Shown: piece by piece, positions 11,101-22,579 of the stretch
Numbering within the stretch: position 1 is the stretch's first letter
How the letters are laid out: each line of letters begins with the position of its first letter
NCBI GenBank assembly: GCA_035041965.1
Contig: JAPYMA010001204.1
Coordinates: forward strand, 17,290 to 81,289
From: Anisakis pegreffii
Taxonomy: Eukaryota; Nematoda; Chromadorea; Rhabditida; Anisakidae
Reading direction: 5' to 3'
Length of the DNA stretch: 64,000 nt
Made by a program: the position numbers and the translations under genes
Notes under the pieces: generated by a model
The model's input: only the letters and a program-made list of their open reading frames with translations
The model's database searches: none
Told to the model about the DNA's origin: nothing

Positions 11101-14100
11101 GGTGAAGTCAAATCTCAAAGACTGAAGACTTCGTGGCTTCATCAGGCGGCATTAGTCTCAAATTACATGTGGAATTTAACTTCGAGGTTAAAGTAAGAAT
11201 TTGAAATGACGCAGAGAATTTCAGCGAGAGAGAATGCGAGAAAGCGCGGATCTCAGATGAGAGTTCTTGGACACTCACGATTAAGATTAAACCTAACCTT
11301 TAGGAGTTGTGGCCGGGGTCTTTTGTGAGATTGGAGCGGTTTCTTTTTGACTAGTTGGAGCGGTTTCTTCGGACACCCCAGTTTCACTTGTAGACATCAC
11401 ACGAGAACGACTCATTTGGAGGATGCGCTCCTGAATTGACGCATGTTTGATGCGGTCACGTTGGAACGATCTCATCGAGTGTATTCTTTGACATTCCAAC
11501 GGTTTCATCAAAAATCATTTGAAACCAATGTAACTTTGATATTTTAACTTTCATTTACATCTATCTCCAGAAGTTTGCTTTTCTGTTTATCGAGCAATGA
11601 ATCTGATTTCGCCAGCAATTGTTGAACTGATTGCAAATTGTAAGGATGAGATTAACAACGCGAGAACTTTTCAAACGAGAGGAAAATCTGCCGTCATATT
11701 TTAGAAGATCTTGCAAAGAAACTCACATTGATATCCTCGACAAGTTCAGTGCATGTCAATGAGGATGATCGAGAGAACTTCCAAACGGGGGGTACACTGC
11801 GATTCGACTGCACCTCAACACTCTTCTGTCTGCACAATGGAGGTGGCAATCGCTTCTGTTGGCGCTCATTCACTTCGTTGCTACTATTTACATCGTTTTC
11901 TGATTTCAATACTGCCGTTTCCACCAGATTTTCAGTAGTTTCGTTAACTGAACTTTTACGAATGACATTTGTAAACTAGTTGTAAGCACATTTAATTAAA
12001 TGAAATCACACTTATTCCTCGCAAGATTGCATCATTAAATAAACAATTCTTCAGTTCTTTGCATACATAGATCAGTTCAACGAAAAAAGCAAATCACACA
12101 ACGATGTTGGAATTGCTTCGAATCCACTTAAAAATTAGCACAAACCATCTGATTTCTCCTGCTGGTCGTTCTTAGTACGCTGTGCATCTTCTACGGATTC
12201 CGATTCAGTGGGATTATTTTCAGTGACCGACGACTGCACAGAAAGACGTTTGAGTGCAGCTTGCTTATTTCGATCACAGAACGATTTAATTTCATCGAAA
12301 TACAACTTGAATTGTTCATGATATTCTTTCACCTGAATGACATTCATCATTCATCAATGAGAGAAACAACACACCTCAGAATAGTAGAGGAGCGAGCGAC
12401 AACACAAGCAATTTATTGTTATGCTGACGAGCAAGTATAATTCACGCCACTTACGTATTGAACTTATCATCAAACCTTCTGGGAACTCGTTCATTTTTTT
12501 TTTGCTTTTTGATATCAGTCGAATATTCTTCTGATGAATTATCAATTTCAAATAAGGTCAAACAAAAAACGAAAAAGAAGAAGAAAAGCGATAAATTTAG
12601 AAGCGAAAGAAGAACTCCGAATGCAAACTTTTGGAGGAACCTTTGCGCTATTCGATTTGGCACAAGAATAATCCAAATTAAGTAACGTTATTGAAGTGTT
12701 CATTTTCATGGCTAAATGCAACGCCAACAGACCAGCAGAACCAATCTGCAGATTATCGCGTAGATCAATCCGCACCATCATCTTGTTGTCGGCGATACAT
12801 TCGGCCAACACTATCGCGGCTGAATTCGGATTTTGCTTTCAAATAAGGGCATTTGATAAATGGAAATTGAATGATCTCACTGAGCACTTGTTACCAATTA
12901 TAGTTGTTACTCGTTAATTGCACCTCATCATTGTATTAGTTAATTGCAAACACACACACACATTCTGTGTATGAGGATCGAACTTGTGCCTTTGCTTACT
13001 GCATACAAATAGCAAGCCTTTGGCTCATTTTGAGTTACTTGCTTTCGCGAAGCAGAATGCCGCTTGCAGATGCACATGTTTTGTGGCTTTTGAAATTAAC
13101 TGCGCTTCATGAAAATTCATGAAAAAGACATGTTCATGACCACAACTGCAGTATGAACTCACAACAGCGGATTGAAATTTTCACAATTTGATTCATCACT
13201 ATCCAAACGCATTAACGTATTTCCTCACATTTTGAAATTTTTCGGGACTTTCAACTTTCAGATGTAATTTCTTGCAAGCAATAATTTATTTCAGTATCAT
13301 TTGTTTAAAGATGATTTCCTTTCACACCATCAGCGCTGTTCGTATTCATCAATAACATTGAATTCAATCTATCAAATTGATAAGCGATTGTAAAAATTCA
13401 TATAATCGCTCTTTTATGAGCGCCGATTTCTAACTGCTGCGACATAAAATCAACAGATGTTCAAAATATGAATAAACTAGAAAAAGCATTCGAGCTATCT
13501 TGGCGAGATTGAATCAAACCACATATCAATAAAGCAGTGAGACGGTGAACGATTTGAATGTGTGGAAAAATATCAAATTCGGATTTTTTGAACACATAAA
13601 TGAATGTGTTGTAGTACTCAGCAATCTGTTGTGTCATAAGTAATTTGTAAAACTCACATTGACAATCGAGATTGGTTGCTTGGAGACCGAGTCGTTGAAG
13701 ACTAGAATTCGCAAGTAATGCTCGCTTCAACGCCACAATACCCTCAACCGATAGGTTATTGCTACCGATATTCAGTGTTTCCAATTTACTATTCTCTAAC
13801 TGAAATTTCACTGAAGATGAGAACGGAACCATGCAAAAAAGATAAAGAATAACAATAATAACACTCAATCATAACAATGCTATCCACTGATAACACCTAC
13901 GACAATAATAATAACTCTAATAACATAGCAGTTTGATAAAAATTTAGTAACCATGCTGATATTAATGATAACTTGAAGAAGTGATCATATATAGAAGATA
14001 ATGATGAGGTAGCGGAAGTGAATGCGGTGAACAATGACAATGATAATAGTAAGTGAGCGTGAGACTGCTAAGAGTCATGACAGAATCAGTGATATACTTA

Positions 14101-17100
14101 CAAGTGCATCAGCAAGAGCATCCATACTGCCGCTTGTCAGGCGATTATTCCAGAGAACGAGTGCCGACAGCGCACTCTTCTCCAATGTTTCCTTATTTCT
14201 AAGTGCATCACACAAATGACGTAAGCCACCGTCCTTAAATTCAATATTTCATCAGCAAAGATAACGAATAACACACAAAATTACCCGAAACGACGATAAG
14301 CTCAAAACGAAAGGAATGTGGTGGTTCAATAACCTGAAGTTGATTATTTCTGAGATCGAGCATCTGTAGAGATGTACTGCCAACGATCAACTGATACAGA
14401 TGTGCACCATCGGTTGGCTGTAGATTATTCTCACCCAAATAAAGCTCTTTCAGTACGACGTTAACTTTCAGCGCACATACTTCAATCGAATGACAATGTT
14501 TTTGTGATTAATGAAATTCAGAATATAATTTGATTTGTTTGCTCAAAATTTGTTTTCACAGTCAAACGACAAACAAAAACAGCAAAGAATTCGTTAGACC
14601 CTATGAACGATATCACCTTTACCGAACTGAACTTTATTATCAGTTCTAGAATTGAACTTAATTATCATTTCTAAAATTGTTATCACTAAAATTGTTGCAC
14701 AAAGCGTTAGTGATAACAATGAGTTCATTGTTATCACTAACGCTTTGTGCAACAGATATCAGAGCCATCTTCCGAATGAATGAATCATAATATTTTCAAA
14801 TAAACAGGTTTTCTTTTTCGATTGTTTTGAATGATGACTTCATAGAATGAAAAATTCGGCGAGTTCGAAAAGAAAGATATTGACATCAGATTACGAAGAG
14901 TTTTTTCTGGATAAGTTTAGCCAGACAAATTGGATTTATAGTGTGCTTCTCAAATCGAACAGGCTTCACATGAGAAGTGGGAGGATATGTTCGGGAAAAA
15001 GTGATGAAACGAACCCAAAAGGAGGAGGTTTCGACCAGACAAAGAGACATTCTCGAGATGCAGTGTGGTGAGTGTCGACTGAGTTCGTAACGTTCTCGCA
15101 AGGAACGGCACCGCCTTATCCGATAACGACGTATAGCGCAAATTGAGCAATTGTAGCGAATGACACTGAAATTTCATCTCGAAAAATTATCCAATTTCGG
15201 ACTATCGAAATCCAAAACCATCAAATTCGATTTAATTTGATTCTCAAATTGCCGTAAAATTACATTTGAAATGGATGAATTTGCTCGCAATTTGTGCTTA
15301 TCAATATGTCTTAAGGAGTAGAATTGTTACAGCGCCTTCAAAAGTTATTGAATCAATCAGCCAACATTATTAGTCTGCTGATGTGACACTAACATTTTTG
15401 ATCGCCCTGAAAAGGGCTTGCCATCCACGAATGTTTATTTGCTTATTGAATGAAAGATTCAGTTTTGCTGTGGAGTCGTAAAATTCCAGCATCTCAGCCA
15501 GACTAACAGCAGCCTGAAATCAACGATTCGATTGCTGACGGGGTGTTGATAGTTGAATGGAATGGTTGCAAAACATAATTCAGTCTCTTTTCATTGCCAT
15601 GAGCCGAAACGATTCAGCATTAAGTGGCAAGGATTTGATTGGATTCGTCGTTTCAGTGAAACGATGCAATCAACAAAGAGGAAAAGAGACGATGCGTTTC
15701 GAAAACCAACATCATCGTCGATGAATGTATACTCGAAATCGAGCGTATCGAATTGTACTCGTTTGAAGATCTCTTCTAGGCATTCCATATGCGCCTGCGA
15801 GAGACGTTGTCCTGAAACGGTGGTTCGTACTTGCGATGGAAACAGAGATACACAGCTTGTGGTGGGTTTAGTGCGCTGACTTCATGCAACTTGATTCGAA
15901 ATTACATCGTGAAATCATGAGAGAATTTTTTGAATTGACACTCAAAATATGACACACCAGGCCTATGCATTTGCTCGATTTTTGTGTTCGAGAAAATTTT
16001 CTACAAACATTTACATAAATCCAAAAACAATCCCATTAAATAAGATTGTGCAAATAGTAACTGAACCTTTTAATGAAAGACATTCTTGACGAAGTCCAAC
16101 AATTTGATGAAAGCACTGAAAAATATTCACAATATTGTGAGTTGATGTAAACTTTTGTAATGATTCATTTTCTTTGATCATCATTTCATTAGTTGCGTTC
16201 GTCATATGAAGATTATTAAATAAATCGTTTGTATTCAACATTAGCTGAACAAATAAACAAATGCTTGAATTAAATCTTTTGAATGGTTGAACTTTCAGTG
16301 CATTGTCGTTCATCTCAATACTTCTGTAACTGACAAATGAACTCAAAATTGAAACAGTCGATGTCAGTTGTTCATCACTTAAAGATGATGTCAGTTATGT
16401 TTTTTGTTTGTTTTTTGAAACTGATTTTAGAAGACATATATGACGGATTCATATTGAATTGATTGGGATGAATGTAATCTTGGGATGCAAGTTGTTGATT
16501 GTGGTTGCGTTTGTGGGATGAATGTAATCTTTGGTCTTTCATTTGGAACGAAAAGAGATCCCCTCAAAAATGTCTTCTCTCTCCATCATTACACACTTGT
16601 CGTTCAGCTTGATGCTCTTGATCACTTTGTTCTTGGTAAACGAACCGATTACAGTTATGAATGCAATTCTTTTCATTCGAGGATGATCACACAATTGGAA
16701 AATCAATCAATCAACTGAAGTATGAAAAGCGATGTGAACACAGCGAAAAAACCAAACCACAACAAAAAAAAAAGAGGAAGCAAGCAGCTAAGGTGTGAGA
16801 GATAGATGAACGCAAGAAACCAGTTTTGGTGGTTTTTGGCGTGAATGAAAAATTTCCGCCGGATTAATTCGATATGTTTGGTTGAGAATTTTGAACGTTG
16901 AAAAGAACTTGTCGAAATTTTGAAGGAAAAAAAGCAAAAATTTTGAAATGAATAAACGAAAAATGCGAATTTGAAAAGTAATTTTCTTTTGTCAATGTTC
17001 AAAAAAACTTTTTGAATGGTCGTATTGAAATTTGGTAAAATTCAGATGGAAACGAGTGGCGAATAAAAGAGATCTATTGAATCAGCTTAACAATAGAGGG

Positions 17101-19725
17101 AAGCAATGTACTTCGTTGCAGTGAAATAAATGTACAAAGAAGGCAAATGTTTTCACGATCAAATCAAAGATATATTCTTTCAAAGAGATTGTATGACTGT
17201 AATTGTACACGCTAATTGTTTAGCATTCAACTGAACTGATATTCACTGTAATTGGTTTCGATGCGTCTCTCGCGTTGCAGTTAACCACTTCTGAACATAG
17301 AAGTAGCTTTTTTTCGGCGTGCACCCTTCAGAAACATCGACAGTTGGGAAAAATTCGACTCAGAAATTCGAAATCTCAACTCGGAAAAAAGCGACAAACA
17401 ACATCAACCATTGCTCAACAAACCGCCAAACGTATGGAATGCATGACCGAAAAACATTTTGCAGTTCGAATTCCTAAGCAGTCTGAATTCCTAAGCAAAA
17501 CACGTAAGTGAGAGCGAGCGCTAACGATAAGAGAGTAAACATTCATAAAACAATATATCACAAAGCATTTTTGTAGTACATACATAATCGATCATCTGTC
17601 AGTTGTGTTAGTCGAGAAGATGTGTCAGATTGTTGAGCATCGAACAAAGCATCAAAAACACTTCCTAGAGACAGCTGTTCGATCGCTCGAAATGCCCAAA
17701 CCCTTTCTTAACAACAAAATCTCATCTTTACCAACTTATTGAATTCATTACCAAAAAAAAACTCCTCTTCACTCGTTAAAGTTAAACGTGACAGAACATT
17801 CGATATTACTGACAAGTTTTGAACGATTTCTTTGTTGCAAAATTGATGGATGAATCGTGTGCTCTTCGACAACGATTTCGGCTCATTTTTCATGAAAAAA
17901 AGTTTGAATGGTTGCTGATCTATTGATGTCAATATCAGACAGATTTAATTTGGGTGATAGCACATACTAAATTCACTTTTCTAGTAATCAAAATTTTCCA
18001 TTCAGTTGCTACTAATTGTAAAAGCGACAAAAACGCTACAACCGGTAACTGGTAATGAGATTTGGTACACCCGAAAAAAGTGAAAAATCGTTTTCAATTC
18101 CAAATTACGTATATGCGCGACGCGACATGTACACATGGCATCATTCAAACGAACTTGTAAGGAATTTATGGTGTGTGAAATTTATTTGAAATTTCGACAA
18201 TTCAGCTTCGAGTCAAAAATCAAGATTCTCGAGTGCATTGATCAATTTGATAGTGAAGCAAAATTGAGGTTCGATTATACAACAGAGAAAAGACCCAAAA
18301 GAGTTCTGATGATGTGGTGATGAAGGCCACAAGAGGCTTCAATTCATCTCTTTTGATGAATTCAACGGTTTCTCATCATATTCTAGCGTCCTCATTCAAT
18401 CCTTCAATATACCCCCGTAAAATGTTCTGCGCCCACAGTTTCCCGTCAGAAAGGAACGAGACCCTGACGACGTCTTTGAGAAATGAACATCCAAATATGT
18501 ACATAAATGGTGCGATATTTATGGCGATCGATGTTTCGATGGCTTTTTTGAATACAGCAATTGCACTTCACAATCATGCTTATGGGAGAAATTATCACAA
18601 TTTAGTGGACTCAACAAATCTAAGCATCACGTGTATTATGTGACGAATATGCTGACGAGAAAGGGGATAAGTGATGTTCATCAACGTGTTCATTTTCAGT
18701 ACACCACCACGTGGACACCGTCACAATGAGAATTAGATGAACAACAAATGAGCAATTGTCCTGTTTTACATAATTTATAACTTCACGAAACATACCGCAA
18801 TTTGGTGCTCGACGGATGAATTCGGCGGAACGTTCGCTAATTTACAAGCGTTCAAATAGGCATCAGCAATCGTTATCGTATCGTGACATTCTGAAACAAT
18901 CAACGCTTAATCAGCCTTAACAATGGTGAATGTAAATCAACCGAACCATTGCACAAAAAAACCACTAACTCTATCACCATTTCAATCACCTCAACAGTTC
19001 GCATGTATCCTATTAACTGTTCGTGTTAATTCTACGATCATGCTTGAATAGATCACCTCCATAACATCACTGATATTGGTACACCGCTCGGTTTCGAGCG
19101 AAATTCTCCTCCGTGAACAGGAATCGAACCCGCCAGGAAAGTTTTTCTCGAAACCGAGTGGTATACTAATATCATTGATATTGTGAGCCTGAGCCAGTCT
19201 ATGATTTGGCTTGTATCTATTACCTGATCACCTCCATAACATTCAATAACATTTTTAATCAGTGGCCTACTGATCAAGACTAAGCTCAACCGAATATCAC
19301 ATTCGTCAAAATTATAACCTAATCATTCTTCAATTAATTGAAGAGGATTATCCATCTGTTCATGAACATATATATGGTTTAGTGTTCGATCGTTTCTGAC
19401 GAATGCAATGATCTCGCTCAATTTCCCCATCAAATAGCGCTCTCAATTATTTTCCTTCGGTTATGAGTCGAACGAGATGGATTATGATGCGTTTCGAAAG
19501 GTTTTTTGCATTAAACATGAAAGATTTTTATGAAAAGGTTTTTTTGTTGGAACAAACGAATTCAAAAGAAAAAGAAAAAAACGAACGCTTTAAATGAAAA
19601 GCGTTTGTCGGTGCTTCGTGATAACCAGTGACGAGTTGAGTATCGTCCTCTGGGAAATGCACTTTGCGACTGTGCGAACAACGCGGAATATGTTCGTTCC
19701 CCAGTTCTTCAAATTCAATGAACAT
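8187..19725 (-). CDS. PPP1R37: PPP1R37-like leucine-rich-repeat regulator of protein phosphatase 1 (17 exons, about 1311 aa)
   Basis: Family members bind and inhibit or target PP1. Exons, from the start: 19626-19725, 18796-18890, 16067-16115, 15711-15811, 15394-15513, 15015-15165, 14334-14479, 14102-14233, 13658-13799, 12641-12819, 12146-12332, 11727-11947, 11298-11430, 10798-10985, 8906-10636, 8488-8588, 8187-8346. All phases chain and the total is 3936 nt. The PP1-docking RVxF motif SRKVHFPEDD lies at residues 19-28, where the vertebrate protein has KRVTFPSDED. LRRs span about 80-400, with family hallmarks ECLEEIFKRVQF, LNLSFNKQINIRGWQAL, LHLENVSLSGRNL, LKELYLGENNL, LVLWNNRL, LETLNIGSNNLSVEGI and RIDLRDN, then a helical segment (EIKSFCDRNKQAALKR). 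The tail is far longer than in vertebrates (about 700 aa total there) because of a 577-codon Ser/Asn/Thr/Cys-rich exon carrying a second SRKVHF. The exon 10 donor could instead lie 12 bases downstream. A further 5' exon at 28601-28919 is possible. Confidence 0.9.
11559..11626 (-). other. Possible 68-nt cassette (poison) exon in the PPP1R37-like gene
   Basis: Within the intron 11431-11726 a 68-nt stretch is bounded by an acceptor-like GCAATCAG and a donor GAT|GTAAATGA. One frame is clean and coiled-coil-like (VQQLLAKSDSLLDKQKSKL), but it enters in phase 1 and leaves in phase 0. The flanking exons join in phase 0. Read in the transcript frame it meets TAG just before its donor, so inclusion would stop translation. 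It is either an unproductive cassette exon or a chance open stretch. Confidence 0.25.
14629..14690. repeat. Degenerate tandem copies next to the intronic palindrome
   Basis: Two imperfect copies of about 24 bp (GAACTTTATTATCAGTTCT and GAACTTAATTATCATTTCT) are followed by a shorter piece containing GTTATCACTAAAATT. The last piece shares TTGTTATCACTAA with the palindrome immediately downstream, suggesting the same amplification process made both. Confidence 0.5.
14694..14753. repeat. Perfect 60-bp palindrome (29-bp arms, 2-nt loop)
   Basis: The left arm, 14694-14722 (begins GTTGCACAAAGCGTTAG), is the exact reverse complement of 14725-14753, with only GT between. It sits in the intron 14480-15014 of the PPP1R37-like gene, so the pre-mRNA would form a 29-bp hairpin with almost no loop. 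No mismatch is visible, so it is young, maintained, or an artefact of hairpin copying. Confidence 0.97.
19051..19242 (-). mobile_element. tRNA-like short element (SINE-like) with hairpin and flanking direct repeats
   Basis: An exact 17-bp direct repeat, GATCACCTCCATAACAT, lies at 19051-19067 and 19226-19242. Between them is an inverted repeat: 19070-19098 against 19148-19180, about 85% identical, each holding CTCGGTTTCGAG or its complement. On the minus strand the loop carries GGTTCGATTCC (19130-19120), a match to the pol III B box, and an A-box-like TGGCTCAGGCT at 19196-19186, a normal spacing of about 66 nt. No complete tRNA cloverleaf can be folded. A tRNA-derived SINE or a decayed tRNA copy is likely; pol III activity is inference. 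Confidence 0.45.
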
Positions 19726-21604
19726 TTCTTCGTGATGAGAAATTTTATTAGAGAATCGATCAATGTGAACCAATCAGACAGATCTTCTACTCTCAATCAA
19801 AATCGAAATAATTACTGCACCTTAAATTCACCAATTCATCCATTTAAAACACCACCATTTTAGCATCATTTTCACACTCAATTGTTTGAGAGATCATCAA
19901 CTTTATTAACTTATTTCACATTCAAGGCACGTGAAATAAGTTAATACGTGAGTATGTTCCTTTCTCGATGCTTTCGGAGAATTTCACATCATTCTCAAAT
20001 CAATTCGTCAACAATTATGTTACTAACGCTACACACTATCGATTAATTATCTTATAAGCTGGCTGAGTTGTTTCAGAAGCGGATATTCAATTCGACGAAA
20101 CAGCTTAGCATGAGGCGAGAACAGAGAAATGAAAAACGAAATGCTTGAAATCACTGCCGAGAAAGTTAAAAACACTATCTGAATGAAATATCAAAATAAC
20201 AGGCGTCGAATCCGAACTGATCCTATGAATTCAAGACAGTCGCCTACACAAAGCAATCACCACCTCATTGTCAAACCAAAAAATTCATTACTTAACATTT
20301 GAGAGAATGTGGATTGAAGAAAAATGACTACTGAGTGAAGTTGATTGCACTGACGCAAACGAAGTTATTTCAAGGAACCGTAGGATCGTAGAATTTACAC
20401 TGCTCATAAAGCAGTAATGAACACATTATGAAACTATTTCATTGTCGCTGTCTTTGATGGAACGTTCGATTAAGCGTGCGAAAATGGATACTTATTAATC
20501 CCTAGTATCTCATAGGGAACAAATAAAATGTTAGCGGCTTCCTTCTGGAAAGAGATTTCGTTAGTTCATACTAAAGGTTGAAACTGATCCTCTCTCCTCG
20601 AAAGAACGAGAAAACCTCATTGTCTTATGGTACAGGTATGGTGGATGCATCCATAAATTCAAACAGATTATCGTTAGCAAAGTAAATGCGACATACAAAA
20701 ATGTTCAAGATGACACAACAAAAATTAAACGAAAAACTAGTCGATCTGACTATGAGTGGAATTGCTCAAATTGGCTTCACTAAACAATCGTAATTATTTA
20801 AACATTAATATGATCCAAGCGTACAACTGAGCCACAGATAGAGTAAACACATACTAATTCGATCCCTACAATTCGGCTGTGTAATCAGCAAAACGTTCAA
20901 TATTTCATTTTATATCAATCCTGGTGGATTAGTTAAAAAGTTTATGCATAGTATCAATTCTCGAATTGCAATCTCTCACTCAACAATCTATATGCATAAT
21001 TGTAATCTTTATAGTATAAATTTTTTTCGACGGTGCGAGTCACGTCCATATTTCCTGTCTTATGATTTTTTTCAAATCATCACAACATACCACAAGAATT
21101 TCAATTTAACGATTATAGTGTGTCAACAACGTAATCAAGAGTTCAGCAGTTGAGCACTCACGACGGATAACTTCTCTCAACAGCAGTTTACAGTCGCAAT
21201 TCTCGGTCTACTAGACGTTCCAATTCAACTGCTTTCATTTTAGATTTGTGCAAAAAGTAATGAACGTTCTCTGATGACAAGAAAATCGTCAAGCAATTTG
21301 TTTATGCCATTGATCTTGAACATCTTGAATTTGTACACAAACAAATATCAAACGATTACGCTACATCAATCGCGGGTGGTAATCATAAGCCTATCTTAAC
21401 CCTTTCTTCAGCTGTGCATTCGTCAAACACTTCATTAATCCTTGCAAATGCGTCAAAATGTTCACACTGTTATCAGTATCGGAAATTTTTCATACTTCAA
21501 TCCTTTATGCTAACATTTCATTAACGGTTCACAAAAATGCGAATTATGTGAATATTAGCTCGTCGTATACGTGAACCCTTCATAAAGACGTGCGTGCCTT
21601 ACAG

Positions 21605-21831
21605 AGGCTTTAACCATTGCTAAGATTGAAATAAACTATCCACAATCGGTGTGGATTCGTAGCAGCGAATTTCAACTTGCATATGAGAATAAACCAAAAC
21701 TAAGAATATTCCTCCTATCCTCGCAAAGATTCGCGCGAACAAGGGAGACAGACATTCGCTTGGAGGCCAATTATTCGTTTAGGTTGAAATCGGACAGGAG
21801 TACGCTGAAAGAATGTGATTTTTTCAACTGA
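21605..21831 (+). CDS. Possible terminal exon, unrecognised protein
   Basis: I do not recognise it. After the acceptor-like GTGCCTTACAG a frame stays open for 75 codons to TGA. It looks protein-like (EALTIAKIEINYPQSVWIRS at its start), with mixed charged and aromatic residues. It would be entered in phase 1. It may end here or, through a donor within it, continue into the exon pair at 21937-22579, but the phases do not join cleanly. Frames this long do occur by chance in AT-rich DNA. Confidence 0.22.
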
Positions 21832-21936
21832 ATGTTTGTGAGTGTGTCGGTTTGATGCGGAACAGATAACAAACAAGATGAACGATATCACAAAAAAGGG
21901 AGAAATCGAAAAATGCTGTGTCACTTCCGTCTTCAG

Positions 21937-22579
21937 ATCGAGAACTAAAGATGAAAGTTCGTCATGCTCAACAGTACCTCAAATGTGTTTCCCAACCGCC
22001 CGTAAAACAAACCATTAACACAGGTAATCGTAAAAATGAATTTCTATCAGCCGTCAACCAAAAAAACTCGGTCATAAAAGCACTTTCAAAACAACACACA
22101 TACCAGGTGATCAGAACATGATAACTTTCAAAAGCATCAAATCGCAAACGAATTTTCAAAAGAGCTTCAAAAAGCATTATCTTTTAAACTCTACAATTCA
22201 TTTAATTGCTATCTTACACATGGATTTCCATCAGTCTCATACTGCTTACAAATTGTGTGATGTGATTATAACTTAACTGCTATCTGCTCCCTATTTACTG
22301 TCCACAGATACTCCAACAAATGAAACTGATAGTATTTGTGCTGATAACCGTTTGACTGATCGAGTGCTATTGGGATGGGAAGTGAGAAAACTACAAATGG
22401 AGTTGACTGCTGTTAGATATGGAAAATGTCGAGCATTTCATGGAAAATATTTGTCGAAAATATGCTCGAGCACAATAGAATGGGATGTTTGCTTTAAGGC
22501 ATCAGCTGCGACAAGATCAACACACTCAACAAGCATCAGTCAGCTGTTCGGTGAATCTACACATAATACGGCCAAATGA
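21937..22579 (+). CDS. Possible two-exon 3' end of an unrecognised plus-strand gene
   Basis: Exons 21937-22023 and 22308-22579. The first follows a strong acceptor (CTTCCGTCTTCAG) and ends at a donor ACACAG|GTAATCG in phase 1. The second follows CTGTCCACAG and is entered in phase 1, so the two join as INT-D-TPTNETD and run open for 90 codons to TGA at 22577. The joined protein is basic and polar (LKMKVRHAQQYLKCV, LLGWEVRKLQMEL, FHGKYLSKICSS). No domain is recognised and no start exon is found. The phase match and splice sites are the only support. If real, it could be nested in a long minus-strand intron. Confidence 0.3.

Noticed and set aside
19118..19198. Functional tRNA gene
   Set aside because: The B box and an A-box-like word are present, but no acceptor stem, D arm or anticodon arm can be folded; it is treated as a tRNA-like repeat.
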